A stretch of DNA of 64,000 nt from Streptomyces sp. DH41 (GCF_029813785.1 NZ_JARVKY010000021.1:115996-179995), one strand, 5' to 3'; counted from the first letter of the stretch, positions 42,403 to 51,804 are shown. Program-made: numbers and translations. The notes: generated by a model not told the origin, from the letters alone.

Positions 42403-43920
42403 TCAGTCGCAGCCGCAGCCACCCGCCACGGCAGGCTGGGGCTCCGGAGCACCGACCTTCGGCAGGCCCAGCATCACGCCCACGGGCTTGGCCTGCTCGG
42501 CCGCGTTGCGCTTCTCCCAGGCATCACCCGCGCGCGTGCGGCGCACACCCAGCACCTCGCCCTCGGCGAGGAGGTGGTGCGGAGCGGCGTAGGTGATCTC
42601 GACCGTCACCACGTCCCCCGGGCGGACGTCCTGGCCGGGCTTGGTGAAGTGCACCAGGCGGTTGTCGGGGGCGCGACCGGAGAGGCGGTGGGTGGCGCCG
42701 TCCTTGCGGCCCTCGCCCTCGGCGACCATGAGCTCCAGGGTGCGGCCGACCTGCTTCTTGTTCTCCTCCCAGGAGATCTCCTCCTGGAGGGCGACGAGAC
42801 GCTCGTAGCGCTCCTGGACGACCGCCTTGGGGATCTGGCCGTCCATCTCCGCGGCCGGGGTGCCGGGCCGCTTGGAGTACTGGAAGGTGAAGGCCTGGGC
42901 GAAGCGGGCCTCGCGCACCACGTGCAGGGTCTGCTCGAAGTCCTCCTCGGTCTCGCCGGGGAAGCCCACGATGATGTCGGTGGTGATGGCCGCGTGCGGG
43001 ATGGCGGCGCGCACCTTCTCGATGATGCCCAGGTAGCGGTCCTGGCGGTAGGACCGGCGCATCGCCTTCAGCACCGGGTCGGAGCCGGACTGGAGCGGCA
43101 TGTGCAGCTGCGGCATCGCGTTCGGCGTCTCGGCCATGGCGGCGATGACGTCGTCGGTGAAGTCGCGCGGGTGCGGGGAGGTGAAGCGGACGCGCTCCAG
43201 ACCGTCGATCGTGCCGCAGGCGCGCAGCAGCTTGCTGAAGGCCTCACGGTCGCCGATGTCGGAGCCGTAGGCGTTGACGTTCTGCCCGAGGAGGGTGATC
43301 TCACAGACGCCCTCGGCGACCAGGGCCTCGACCTCGGCGAGGATGTCGCCGGGGCGGCGGTCCTTCTCCTTGCCGCGCAGGGCCGGGACGATGCAGAAGG
43401 TACAGGTGTTGTTGCAGCCGACGGAGATGGAGACCCAAGCCGCGTAGGCGCTCTCGCGCCGGGTGGGCAGCGTGGACGGGAACGCCTCCAGGGACTCGGC
43501 GATCTCGACCTGCGCCTCCTCCTGCACGCGGGCGCGCTCCAGCAGGACGGGCAGCTTTCCGATGTTGTGCGTGCCGAAGACGACGTCCACCCAGGGCGCC
43601 CGCTTCACGATGGTGTCGCGGTCCTTCTGCGCCAGGCAGCCGCCGACCGCGATCTGCATGCCGGGCCGGCTCACCTTCCTCGGGGCGAGGCGGCCGAGGT
43701 TGCCGTACAGCTTGTTGTCGGCGTTCTCCCGTACGGCGCAGGTGTTGAAGACGACGACGTCCGCGTCGCCGTCGGCCCCCTCGGGGGCGCGGACGTAGCC
43801 CGCGTCCTCCAGCAGTCCGGACAATCGCTCGGAGTCGTGGACGTTCATCTGGCACCCGTAGGTGCGTACTTCATAGGTGCGTGTGCCGCCCACTGACTGA
43901 CTCCGGTCGATGCTGCTCAT
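42403..43920 (-). CDS. miaB: tRNA-2-methylthio-N6-dimethylallyladenosine synthase
   Basis: A 505-aa radical-SAM methylthiotransferase. The N-terminal cluster uses C23, C61 and C95 (YGCQMN, NTCAVREN, GGCLAQ); the radical-SAM cluster uses C169, C173 and C176 (GCNNTCTFC). A TRAM domain spans about 395-460. The extreme C-terminus GGCGCD has extra Cys. It completes ms2i6A37 on tRNAs isopentenylated by MiaA. The start is the ATG at 43920; TACCCT seven bases upstream suggests a leaderless transcript. A DnaA box lies 43 bases upstream. Confidence 0.96.
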   Translation of the reverse strand: MSSIDRSQSVGGTRTYEVRTYGCQMNVHDSERLSGLLEDAGYVRAPEGADGDADVVVFNTCAVRENADNKLYGNLGRLAPRKVSRPGMQIAVGGCLAQKDRDTIVKRAPWVDVVFGTHNIGKLPVLLERARVQEEAQVEIAESLEAFPSTLPTRRESAYAAWVSISVGCNNTCTFCIVPALRGKEKDRRPGDILAEVEALVAEGVCEITLLGQNVNAYGSDIGDREAFSKLLRACGTIDGLERVRFTSPHPRDFTDDVIAAMAETPNAMPQLHMPLQSGSDPVLKAMRRSYRQDRYLGIIEKVRAAIPHAAITTDIIVGFPGETEEDFEQTLHVVREARFAQAFTFQYSKRPGTPAAEMDGQIPKAVVQERYERLVALQEEISWEENKKQVGRTLELMVAEGEGRKDGATHRLSGRAPDNRLVHFTKPGQDVRPGDVVTVEITYAAPHHLLAEGEVLGVRRTRAGDAWEKRNAAEQAKPVGVMLGLPKVGAPEPQPAVAGGCGCD

Positions 43921-43962
43921 GGCAATAAGGGTAGGCGGTCGGCGGCGATGGCCCTGGCCACC

Positions 43963-43971
43963 TGTGGACAA
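43963..43971. promoter_or_regulatory. DnaA box upstream of miaB
   Basis: TGTGGACAA is the reverse complement of TTGTCCACA, the form preferred by Streptomyces DnaA. It is in the 77-bp gap between miaB and the response regulator. Confidence 0.5.
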
Positions 43972-43997
43972 CCAGGGTCGCGGCTGGTCAGGGCAGG

Positions 43998-44657
43998 TCA
44001 GGGCTCGATGAGACCCGCGCGGATCGCGTACCGGGTGAGCTCCAGGCGGTCGCGGACGCCCAGCTTCTGGAGGAGGTTGGCGCGGTGGCGTTCGACGGTC
44101 TTGGCGCTGATGAACAGCAGCTCGCCGATCTCCTTGGAGGTGTGCCCCTCGGCGACGAGCTTGAGGATCTCCTCCTCGCGTTCCGTGATGGGCCGCTCGG
44201 GCAGGCCACCGCCGCTGTGCAGGCGGTCCAGGTAGGAGCGGACCAGGGCCCGCTCGGCGCCCGGGTAGATGAACGGCTCGTCGCGTACGGCCGCCCGGCA
44301 CGCCTCGACCAGGTCGCGGTCGGCGACGGACTTGAGGACGTAGCCACAGGCCCCGGCCTTCAGCGCCTCGAAGAAGTACTGCTCGTTGTCGTACATGGTC
44401 AGGATGAGGATGCGCAGTTCGGGCAGGCGGCGGGAGAGCTCACGGGCCGCCTGGAGGCCGGTCATGCGGGGCATGGCGACGTCCAGCACGGCCAGGTCGG
44501 CCTGGGTGGCCCGCGCCGCCGCGACGGCCTCGGCGCCGTCCCCGGCCTCCGCGACGACCGTCAGGTCCGGCTCGCCGTCCAGGATGAGGCGTACACCGCG
44601 GCGTACGAGGGTGTGGTCGTCGGCGAGCAGGACGCGGATCGGGGGCCGGGCGGACAT
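43998..44657 (-). CDS. NarL/LuxR-type response regulator
   Basis: A 219-aa regulator. The receiver domain has the acidic pair in LLADDHT, phosphorylatable Asp in LAVLDVAMPRM and Lys in YVLKSV. The C-terminal LuxR helix-turn-helix is TEREEEILKLVAEGHTSKEIG ... KTVERHRANLLQKL. Its start overlaps the stop of the sensor kinase gene (TGATG), so the two are translationally coupled. Targets are unknown. Confidence 0.95.
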   Translation of the reverse strand: MSARPPIRVLLADDHTLVRRGVRLILDGEPDLTVVAEAGDGAEAVAAARATQADLAVLDVAMPRMTGLQAARELSRRLPELRILILTMYDNEQYFFEALKAGACGYVLKSVADRDLVEACRAAVRDEPFIYPGAERALVRSYLDRLHSGGGLPERPITEREEEILKLVAEGHTSKEIGELLFISAKTVERHRANLLQKLGVRDRLELTRYAIRAGLIEP

Positions 44658-45895
44658 CAGGGGCGGTCTCCGGTTCGGTCTGAGGACCGGTCCCCAACCG
44701 CGTCCTCGGTTCGGTCTACGGACTGGCTTCCGGCCGCGTCCTCGGCCCGGGCCACGGACCGGAGTCCGGCCCCGTCCTCGGCCCGGGTCACGGACGAGCT
44801 CCCTGGCGCGCCCCCCGGCGCGTCCCCCGGCGCGTCCTCGGCTCGGTTCGCGGAGCGGTCCCCTGGTGGGGTCGGGACGTGCAGGCGTACGTCGGTGCCC
44901 CGTCCGGGGGCGGGTTCGAAGTGGATCTCGGCTCCTATCAGCAGGGCCCGTTCGCGCATGCCGTGGATGCCGGCGCCCTCGGAGGCCTCGCCGAGGCCGG
45001 TGCCGTTGTCGCGTACGAGCAGTTCGACGCCGCCGGGCGACGGACGGAGGCTGAGCTCCGCGCGGTCGGCGGCGGCGTGGCGGGCGGTGTTGGTCAGGCC
45101 CTCCTGGGCGACCCGGTAGATCACGAGTTCCGCGTCCGGGGCGAGCGGGGGCAGATCGCCGGGGACTTGGTGGTGGACGGTCAGCCCGTGGTGGGTGAAC
45201 TCGGCGGCGAGCGAGCGCAGGGCGCTGGCGAGGCCCAGCTCCTCCAGGACACCGGGGCGCAGGCGGCGGGCGATGCGGCGGACCTCGTCGAGGCCCGCCC
45301 GGGTGGCCTCCTGCGACAGGGCCACCTCCTCGCGCAGTCCCGCCGGCACCCGGTCGGCGACCCGCTTGAGCTGGAGGAGGACGGCGGTGAGGGTCTGCCC
45401 CACCTCGTCGTGCAGCTCGCGCGCGATGCGGTGGCGTTCGTCCTCCTGGGCCTGCAGCGCGCGGCCGGCACCCGCGGCGCGTTCGGCCTGGAGCCGGTCC
45501 AGCATCGTGTTGTACGTCGCGATCAGCTGTGCCGCCTCGGCCGGTCCGGCGACCTCCGGCCGGGCCCCGGGCACCAGCAGGTCGGCGGTGGCCATGGCGC
45601 GGCCGAGCCGGTGCAGCGGGGTGAGTCCCAGGCGCAGGACGACCGCGTTGCCGATCAGCAGCGTCGCGAGGCCGGCCAGCAGTATCAGGGCCTCACCGAC
45701 CAGGACGGGCGTCGACACGGTGACCGGTCCCAGCAGCAGTGCGGTGGCGACGACCAGGCCCGCGGCGTTGAGCAGGAAGATCCGCCAGAACAGCGACACG
45801 GTCCTCTTCCCGCTCCTCCCGGCCTTCGCGCACGACACCGCCTCGACCAGCTTCGCCGCCCGCGACCGGCTGCGTATATCCGTCACGACACCCAT
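44657..45895 (-). CDS. HisKA_3-type sensor histidine kinase
   Basis: A 412-aa kinase from the ATG at 45895. Two transmembrane segments (about 35-58 and 62-85), a HAMP linker, the phosphoacceptor motif ERHRIARELHDEVGQTL, and an ATPase domain with YRVAQEGLTNTARHA and DNGTGLG. There is almost no extracellular loop, so it senses within the membrane or cytoplasm. The last 65 residues are a repetitive, charged tail: three 12-aa units of the type VTRAEDGAGLRS, encoded by 36-bp DNA repeats at 44684-44791. The partner regulator follows with overlap. Confidence 0.93.
   Translation of the reverse strand: MGVVTDIRSRSRAAKLVEAVSCAKAGRSGKRTVSLFWRIFLLNAAGLVVATALLLGPVTVSTPVLVGEALILLAGLATLLIGNAVVLRLGLTPLHRLGRAMATADLLVPGARPEVAGPAEAAQLIATYNTMLDRLQAERAAGAGRALQAQEDERHRIARELHDEVGQTLTAVLLQLKRVADRVPAGLREEVALSQEATRAGLDEVRRIARRLRPGVLEELGLASALRSLAAEFTHHGLTVHHQVPGDLPPLAPDAELVIYRVAQEGLTNTARHAAADRAELSLRPSPGGVELLVRDNGTGLGEASEGAGIHGMRERALLIGAEIHFEPAPGRGTDVRLHVPTPPGDRSANRAEDAPGDAPGGAPGSSSVTRAEDGAGLRSVARAEDAAGSQSVDRTEDAVGDRSSDRTGDRP
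44684..44791. repeat. 36-bp in-frame tandem repeat in the kinase gene
   Basis: Three consecutive 12-codon units encode VTRAEDGAGLRS, VARAEDAAGSQS and VDRTEDAVGDRS at the kinase C-terminus, with a more diverged copy (ANRAEDAPGDAP) before them. Confidence 0.8.
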
Positions 45896-45997
45896 ATCGC
45901 CACCGTACGTGCGGATGACAGCATGGCGAGGCCGCGAGCACGTCACGCACGTACGCGCAGCGCAGCAAGAGACGCAGGACGAATGAGGGGAAAACTC

Positions 45998-46483
45998 GTG
46001 TCAGCTCCACGCCTGAGGGCGACGCCGCTGCCGGGTATCGGGGTCCAGTACGACCTGGTGACCCGCGAACACCGCCACCTCTCGGTGGTGGCACACCGCG
46101 ACGGAACCCGAACGGTGAACGTGTACCGGGCCGACGACCCCGATTCCTGCGCCCACTCACTGAGGCTGGCCGGCCCGGAGGCCGGCGCGCTGATCGACGC
46201 CCTGAAGCCGTCCCACCACAGCGCGAACCTGCTCTACACCACGGATCTGGGGCTGGTCGCCGAGCGGATCGAGGTGGCCGCGACGTCCCGCTGGAACGGG
46301 CGGCTGCTCGGCGAGACGTGCATGCGCACCGAGACCGGCGCGTCGATCGTCGCGGTGCTGCGGCGGGCCGAGGCGATTCCGTCGCCCGCGCCGGACTTCC
46401 GTCTGGTGGGTGGTGACACTCTGATCGTCATCGGCACCCGCGAGGGCGTCGACGCGGCCGCGACGATACTCGGGCAGGAGTGA
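45998..46483 (+). CDS. TrkA-C domain regulator of a cation/proton antiporter (KhtT-like)
   Basis: A 161-aa cytoplasmic protein starting at a GTG at 45998 with AGGGGA upstream. The N-terminal half is a small beta-rich domain; the C-terminal half (about 85-161: IEVAATSRWNGRLLGETCMRTETGASIVAVLRR, VGGDTLIVIGTREGV) is an RCK_C/TrkA-C nucleotide-binding module. It ends four bases before the antiporter gene. By analogy with Bacillus KhtT it would gate the antiporter in response to pH or a nucleotide such as c-di-AMP. Confidence 0.88.
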   Translation: MSAPRLRATPLPGIGVQYDLVTREHRHLSVVAHRDGTRTVNVYRADDPDSCAHSLRLAGPEAGALIDALKPSHHSANLLYTTDLGLVAERIEVAATSRWNGRLLGETCMRTETGASIVAVLRRAEAIPSPAPDFRLVGGDTLIVIGTREGVDAAATILGQE

Positions 46484-46487
46484 GCCG

Positions 46488-47747
46488 GTGCACTCCGCGG
46501 TCCTTCTGATCGAGTTCGGTTCCATCATTCTGGGGCTCGGGCTGCTCGGCCGGTTCGCCGGCCGGTACCGCCTCTCCCCCATCCCGCTGTACCTGCTGGC
46601 CGGTCTGGCGTTCGGCGAGGGCGGGCTGCTGCCACTGGGCGCGAGCGAGGAGTTCGTCGCCACCGGCGCCGAGATCGGCGTCATCCTGCTGCTGCTGATG
46701 CTGGGTCTCGAATACACGGCCGGTGACCTGGTCACCAACCTCAAGTCCCACTATCCGGCCGGCCTCGTCGACTGCGCGTTCAACGCGGTGCCGGGCGCGG
46801 TGGCCGCGCTGCTGCTGGGCTGGGGCCCGGTGGCCGCCGTCGTACTGGCCGGGGTGACGTGGATCTCGTCGTCCGGGGTCATCGCGAAGGTGCTCGGCGA
46901 CCTCGGCCGCGTCGGCAACCGGGAGACCCCGGTGATCCTGAGCGTGCTGGTCCTGGAGGACCTGGCGATGGCGGTGTACCTGCCGATCGTCACGGCTCTG
47001 GTCGCCGGTGCCGGGCTGATGACCGGCAGCATCACGCTGGCGGTCGCGCTGGCCGCGGCGGGTCTGGTGCTGTTCGTGGCCGTGCGTTATGGCCGTCTGA
47101 TATCGCGGTTCGTCTCCAGCGACGACCCGGAGAAGCTGCTGCTGGTGGTGCTGGGCCTGACGATCCTGGTCGCGGGCGTCGCGCAGCAGCTCCAGGTGTC
47201 GGCCGCGGTGGGCGCCTTCCTGGTGGGCATCGCGCTGTCGGGGGAGGTCGCGGAGGGTGCGCACACGCTGCTGAGCCCGCTGCGGGACCTGTTCGCGGCG
47301 GTCTTCTTCGTCTTCTTCGGGTTGCACACCGATCCGGCCAGCATTCCGCCGGTCCTGCTGCCCGCGCTCGCGCTGGCACTGCTCACCGCCGTGACGAAGA
47401 TCGCCACCGGGTACTGGGCGGCGCGGCGCGCGGGGATCTCCGTCAAGGGCCGCTGGCGCACGGGCGGCGCGCTGGTGGCCCGCGGGGAGTTCTCGATCGT
47501 CATCGCGGGCCTCGCGGTCTCGGCCGGTATCGAACCGTCCCTGGGCCCGCTGGCCACGGCCTACGTCCTCATCCTGGTCGTCCTCGGTCCCCTCACCGCC
47601 CGCTTCACCGAGCCGCTGGCGAGCCGTCTCTTCCGCCGCCGCGACAACCCCGACCGCCCGGCCGGCCTCCCCGGCGGGACCGACGGGAAGGCCGGGACCG
47701 ACGGGACGCCGCGGACGACGGGGGCGGAGGCTTCGGTGGGCGACTGA
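46488..47747 (+). CDS. CPA2-family cation/proton antiporter (KhtU/KefB-like)
   Basis: A 419-aa membrane protein with about 12-13 hydrophobic segments. The Na/H exchanger pattern is visible in IPLYLLAGLAFGEGG, SSSGVIAKVLGDLG, VLEDLAMAVYLPI and GALVARGEFSIVIAGLAVS. It would expel K+ (or Na+) in exchange for protons. The start is a GTG at 46488 directly after the TrkA-C gene, forming a KhtTU-like pair. The C-terminal 40 residues are disordered, without an RCK domain, consistent with the separate regulator. Confidence 0.93.
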   Translation: MHSAVLLIEFGSIILGLGLLGRFAGRYRLSPIPLYLLAGLAFGEGGLLPLGASEEFVATGAEIGVILLLLMLGLEYTAGDLVTNLKSHYPAGLVDCAFNAVPGAVAALLLGWGPVAAVVLAGVTWISSSGVIAKVLGDLGRVGNRETPVILSVLVLEDLAMAVYLPIVTALVAGAGLMTGSITLAVALAAAGLVLFVAVRYGRLISRFVSSDDPEKLLLVVLGLTILVAGVAQQLQVSAAVGAFLVGIALSGEVAEGAHTLLSPLRDLFAAVFFVFFGLHTDPASIPPVLLPALALALLTAVTKIATGYWAARRAGISVKGRWRTGGALVARGEFSIVIAGLAVSAGIEPSLGPLATAYVLILVVLGPLTARFTEPLASRLFRRRDNPDRPAGLPGGTDGKAGTDGTPRTTGAEASVGD

Positions 47748-47795
47748 CCCCGCGCACCGGCCCCGGCATGCGGTACGGGCCGTACGATCCCCGGC

Positions 47796-47825
47796 ACGGC
47801 CCCGGCACTCAGGTGCCGGGGCCGT
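47796..47825. terminator. terminator after the antiporter operon
   Basis: A perfect 13-base stem (ACGGCCCCGGCAC) with a TCAG tetraloop, between the convergent antiporter and MazG-like genes. Confidence 0.92.
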
Positions 47826-47890
47826 CGTCCTGCCGTGTCGGCCCGCGCCGGACCGCCGCGCCTTCGACCAGCACCGCCCGCCCACCCGCG

Positions 47891-48319
47891 TCAGGCGCCC
47901 GACGCGTCCAGGGCTTCCGGCGTCCGCGGCGTCCACCCCTGCCGACGCAGGACACCCGGCACGTCCGGTGCCTCGTAGTGGTCGCCCTTGAGTACCTTTC
48001 CGTCGGCTCTGCGGCTGACCTGGCCGTCGGGCCCCAGCTTGGTCATGTTGGAGCGGTGGACCTCGGCGATCACCGCGTCGAGGTCGATGCCGTGGACGAG
48101 GGCCGTGCCGTACGCGACGTAGACCACGTCGGCCAGTTCGTGCGCGAGCCGGTCGAGCGGGCCCGTCACCGACACCTCGGCGACCTCCGCGGCCTCTTCC
48201 GCGAGCAGCTCGCCTCTGTGTGCGGCCAGGTCGGGCGAGACCTCCGTCGGAGCATTGCGGGCATCCAGCCCGAAGGCGAGGTGGAAGGCGCGGACCAGGT
48301 CGGCGGGCGAGGAACTCAT
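47891..48319 (-). CDS. MazG-like nucleotide pyrophosphohydrolase
   Basis: A 142-aa all-helical protein. The EEAAEVAEV motif and HELADVVYVAYGTALVHGIDLD reproduce the EExxE...ExxD metal-binding pattern of MazG/HisE-type NTP pyrophosphohydrolases, and VHRSNMTKL is typical. It would hydrolyse a non-canonical NTP. The start is the ATG at 48319. It stands alone, divergent from the TAXI protein gene. Confidence 0.9.
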   Translation of the reverse strand: MSSSPADLVRAFHLAFGLDARNAPTEVSPDLAAHRGELLAEEAAEVAEVSVTGPLDRLAHELADVVYVAYGTALVHGIDLDAVIAEVHRSNMTKLGPDGQVSRRADGKVLKGDHYEAPDVPGVLRRQGWTPRTPEALDASGA

Positions 48320-48427
48320 GCCGCCGACTGTAGCGAGCGCCACTGACAGCCGGATCCGGACGCCGGAGCGGCCACCATGTGAGCTCGGCCCTGGTCAGCG
48401 GGGTTGCGGACTGGCAGGATCGCGCCC

Positions 48428-49423
48428 ATGTCCACGCTGTTCTCCCGTATCGGCAGGCGCCGGGCCGTCCAGGGCACGGTCGCCGGTGCCGTCGCTCTCG
48501 GGCTGCTGCTGTGGTGGCTGCTGCCGCTGGGCGAGGAACCGCCGGGCGGGACGATCACCTTCAGCACCGGCACCCGCGCGGGGGTCTACCAGAAGTACGG
48601 CGAGCTGCTGCGCACCGAGCTGCGCAAGGACATGCCCGGCCTGAAGGTGCGGCTGACGACCAGCGCGGGCTCGCAGGAGAACGTTGAGCGGGTGGCGTCC
48701 GGGGAGGCCGACTTCACCATCGCCGCGGCCGACGCGGTGGAGACGTACAAGATCGCGGACCGTCCCGGTGCCGAGGGGCTGCGTGGTGTGGCCCGCCTCT
48801 ACGACGACTACGTGCAGCTCGTGGTGCCGAGTGACTCGGACATCCAGACCGTGGCCGACCTGCGCGGCAAGCGGGTGGCCATCGGGCCGCCGAACTCGGG
48901 CGTACGGCTGATCGCCACCCGGCTGCTGAAGGCCGTGGGCATCGACCCGGAGAGGGACATCACGCCCCATGCGGACGGCATCGACACCGGCCCCGGGCGG
49001 CTGGGCGAGGAGCTCGACGCGTACTTCTGGTCGGGCGGGGTGCCGACGGACGGGCTCAAGCAGATCGCGCAGACCACCGCCTTCCGGTTCGTGCCGATCG
49101 GCGAGGACCTCGTCACCAAGCTGCACGAATCCGGCGGCGCGACCCGCTACTACCGCACCACCAACATGCCGGAGTCGGCCTACCCCACCGTGCAGAACGG
49201 CTCCGTGGTGCCCACGATGGCGGTGTCCAACCTGCTGATGACGCGCGCGGACATGGATCCGCGGCTCACCGAGTGGCTGACCAGGACGGTGCTCGACAGC
49301 CGCGACGGCATCGGTGCGACCGTCCACTCCGCGCAACTGGTGGACCTGCGTACCGCGATCTACACCGACCCGCTCCAGCTGCACGAGGGTGCCCGGCGCT
49401 ACTACCGGTCGGTCAAGCCGTAG
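48428..49423 (+). CDS. TAXI-family solute-binding protein, membrane-anchored
   Basis: A 331-aa protein with one N-terminal transmembrane segment (about 14-35) and no cleavable lipobox. The binding domain has TAXI hallmarks: TITFSTGTRAGVYQKYGELL, TTSAGSQENVERVASGEADFTIAAADAV, LRGKRVAIGPPNSGVRLIA and DAYFWSGGVPTDG. TAXI proteins normally feed TRAP transporters, and none is encoded here. The gene ends 54 bases from the convergent sensor kinase of a glutamate system. The Thermus TAXI protein binds glutamate, so this one may present glutamate to the neighbouring sensor or transporter (inference). The start is the ATG at 48428. Confidence 0.9.
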   Translation: MSTLFSRIGRRRAVQGTVAGAVALGLLLWWLLPLGEEPPGGTITFSTGTRAGVYQKYGELLRTELRKDMPGLKVRLTTSAGSQENVERVASGEADFTIAAADAVETYKIADRPGAEGLRGVARLYDDYVQLVVPSDSDIQTVADLRGKRVAIGPPNSGVRLIATRLLKAVGIDPERDITPHADGIDTGPGRLGEELDAYFWSGGVPTDGLKQIAQTTAFRFVPIGEDLVTKLHESGGATRYYRTTNMPESAYPTVQNGSVVPTMAVSNLLMTRADMDPRLTEWLTRTVLDSRDGIGATVHSAQLVDLRTAIYTDPLQLHEGARRYYRSVKP

Positions 49424-49477
49424 CCCATGGTGCCGCGGCGCCGCCCGGGACCACCGGTCGGTGAGGCCCCGTGACCG

Positions 49478-50929
49478 CTACGGCTCCTTCCGCGCGCCCG
49501 TCCCCGGCCCGGAGCCGGCCCCGGACGTCGGCCCGGATCTCGGCACCGTGACCGTCACCTCGAGGCCGTGCGGCTCGTGGTGGCCGAAGGAGATCGAGCC
49601 GTCGCACGCCGCGAGCAGCGCCCGGCAGATGGACAGGCCCAGGCCGGAGCCCTTGATGTTCTGGTGCCGGCCACTGCGCCAGAAACGGTCACCCACGCGC
49701 GCGAGTTCCTCGTCGGTCAGCCCGGGGCCGTTGTCGGTGACGACGATGGTGGCCGCGTTGCCGGTGGACAGGACCGTGACCCGGACGGTCTCGTCGGCCG
49801 GCGTGAACTTCACGGCGTTGTCGATGACCGCGTCCAGGGCGCTGGACAGCGTCACCGGGTCGGCCCAGCCCGTGGTCGGCGGGCAGTCCCCGACCAGCCG
49901 TACGCCCTTGGCCCCGGCCGTCGGTGACCAGGCCGCCAGCCGCTCGGCGGTCAGCGCGCCGATGTCGGTGACCTGCGGGTCGGCCCGGCTGTGCTCGGCC
50001 AGCGCCAGGTCGAGCAGGTCGTCCAGGACCCGGGCCAGGCGCTTGCCCTCGGTCTGGACGGAGGCGATCTCCTCGTTGCCCTCGGGCAGTTCGAGGGCGA
50101 GCAGTTCGATGCGCAGCAGCAGTGCCGCGAGGGGGTTGCGCAGTTGGTGCGAGGCGTCGGCGACGAAGGCGCGCTGCTGTTCCAGCACGTCCTCCACGTG
50201 GTCCGCCATCTCGTTGAACGACCGGGCCAGGCGTCGGAGCTCCGGCGGCCCCCCGGCCGGCGCGACCCGGGACTTGAGCCGCCCGGTGGCGATGTCGTGG
50301 GTCGTGGCGTCCAGGACCCGCACCGGCCTGAGCACCCAGCCGGTCAGCCGGAGCGCGGCCCCGACGGCGAGCAGCATCGCGGCGATCTCTCCGGCGCCGA
50401 TGACCAGCCAGCCGCGCAGGGTGCGCGACCGCATGGAGTCGGTGGGCGAGTCGGTGACCACGACCGCGACCACGTCCCCGTCCCGGATGACCGGCGAGGC
50501 GACCACGAGCCGGCCGTCCTCCCAGGGCCACACCTGCTCCGGGTCGTGACTGCGGCGGCTGAGCAGCGCTTCGTCGAAGGAGTCGCGCACCTCGCCCGTC
50601 TGGGGCAGGAACCAGGTCGTGGGCGCGTTGGCCATGGGGATGTGGTTGCGGTAGAAGACGCCCGCCTTGATGCCGTAGACCTCGTAGTAGCTGGTGAGTT
50701 CGGTCTGCAGGGTCTCCAGGCGTTCGTCCGTGGTCGTCCGGCGCGATCCGCCCGGCGCGTCCTCGGTGACGAACTGGGCGAGCGCGGCGAAGCGTGCCGT
50801 GTCGTCTATGCGGTCGATGACGACCTTCTGCTGCTCCGCGCGGGCGCCGCTGATGCCGAGCGGGACACCGAGCGCGAGCAGTACGGCCGCCATCAGGACG
50901 ATGAGCAGCGGGAGCAGGCGTGTGCTCAC
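49478..50929 (-). CDS. gluK: sensor histidine kinase, GluK-type
   Basis: A 483-aa kinase from a GTG at 50929. One transmembrane segment (about 5-28), an extracytoplasmic sensor domain of about 150 aa, a second segment (about 175-205), HAMP, HisKA with FVADASHQLRNPLAAL and an ATPase domain with DNAVKFTP and DNGPGLT. It is paired with an OmpR-type regulator 9 bases upstream and lies beside gluABCD. As I recall, this pair is described in S. coelicolor as GluR-GluK, sensing extracellular glutamate; the symbol rests on that synteny. Confidence 0.85.
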   Translation of the reverse strand: MSTRLLPLLIVLMAAVLLALGVPLGISGARAEQQKVVIDRIDDTARFAALAQFVTEDAPGGSRRTTTDERLETLQTELTSYYEVYGIKAGVFYRNHIPMANAPTTWFLPQTGEVRDSFDEALLSRRSHDPEQVWPWEDGRLVVASPVIRDGDVVAVVVTDSPTDSMRSRTLRGWLVIGAGEIAAMLLAVGAALRLTGWVLRPVRVLDATTHDIATGRLKSRVAPAGGPPELRRLARSFNEMADHVEDVLEQQRAFVADASHQLRNPLAALLLRIELLALELPEGNEEIASVQTEGKRLARVLDDLLDLALAEHSRADPQVTDIGALTAERLAAWSPTAGAKGVRLVGDCPPTTGWADPVTLSSALDAVIDNAVKFTPADETVRVTVLSTGNAATIVVTDNGPGLTDEELARVGDRFWRSGRHQNIKGSGLGLSICRALLAACDGSISFGHHEPHGLEVTVTVPRSGPTSGAGSGPGTGARKEP

Positions 50930-50938
50930 CCGGCCCCG

Positions 50939-51625
50939 CTACCCGGTGGGGGCGACGAGGCGGTAGCCGACGCCGCGGACGGTCTCGATGAGCGCCGGCA
51001 TGCGCAGCTTGGCGCGCAGGGAGGCGACGTGCACCTCCAGCGTGCGCCCGGTCCCCTCCCAGCTGGTGCGCCACACCTCGCTGATGATCTGCTCCCGGCG
51101 GAAGACCACGCCGGGGCGCTGTGCGAGCAGGGCGAGGAGGTCGAACTCCTTGCGGGTGAGCTGGACGACCGAGCCGTCCACACTGACCTGGCGCGTGGAC
51201 AGCTCGATGTGCACCGCTCCGAGGCGCACCACGGTCTCGGCGCTCCCCGGGGCGTCCTCGTGGACGGTGCGCCGGCTGACGGCGTGGATACGGGCGAGCA
51301 GTTCTCCGGTGTCGTACGGCTTGACCACGTAGTCGTCGGCGCCGAGGTTGAGGCCGTGGATGCGGGAGCGGACGTCGGCGCGGGCGGTGACCATGATGAC
51401 CGGGGTGCTGGTGCGCTTGCGGATCTTGCCGCAGACCTCGTAGCCGTCCTGGTCGGGCAGGCCGAGGTCGAGCAGGACGACGCCGAAGCAGTCGCCCTCG
51501 GGGACGAGCGCCTGGAGCGCCTCCTCGCCGTTGCGCGCGTGGGTGACGTCGAAGCCGTGCCGCGCGAGGATCGCGGACAGAGCGGCGGCTACGTGGTTGT
51601 CGTCCTCGACGAGCAGCAGTCTCAT
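50939..51625 (-). CDS. gluR: OmpR-type response regulator, GluR-type
   Basis: A 228-aa regulator from the ATG at 51625 with GAAGGAGG upstream. The receiver domain has VEDD, phosphorylatable Asp in VVLLDLGLPDQDG and Lys in VVKPYD. The winged helix contains VQLTRKEFDLLALLAQRPG and RTLEVHVASLRAKL. It is the first gene of gluR-gluK and is divergent from gluA. An 11-bp direct repeat at the gluA promoter is a plausible binding site. The name is by synteny with the S. coelicolor glutamate system. Confidence 0.87.
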   Translation of the reverse strand: MRLLLVEDDNHVAAALSAILARHGFDVTHARNGEEALQALVPEGDCFGVVLLDLGLPDQDGYEVCGKIRKRTSTPVIMVTARADVRSRIHGLNLGADDYVVKPYDTGELLARIHAVSRRTVHEDAPGSAETVVRLGAVHIELSTRQVSVDGSVVQLTRKEFDLLALLAQRPGVVFRREQIISEVWRTSWEGTGRTLEVHVASLRAKLRMPALIETVRGVGYRLVAPTG

Positions 51626-51804
51626 CCGGGCCTCCTTCGGTTCATCGGCCGTACTCCTGGCATGCGTAGAAAGACGTGTGCACACGCGCGTGCGCCTTGT
51701 GCAGTGACGCCGATGGAGGGGGACGGCGTCAAGAGGCTTCCGGTTGCGGCCGCTCGAAGTTATCCGGCCGATATGCGCCCTGCTCACAAGTGCTACGACT
51801 CGTG

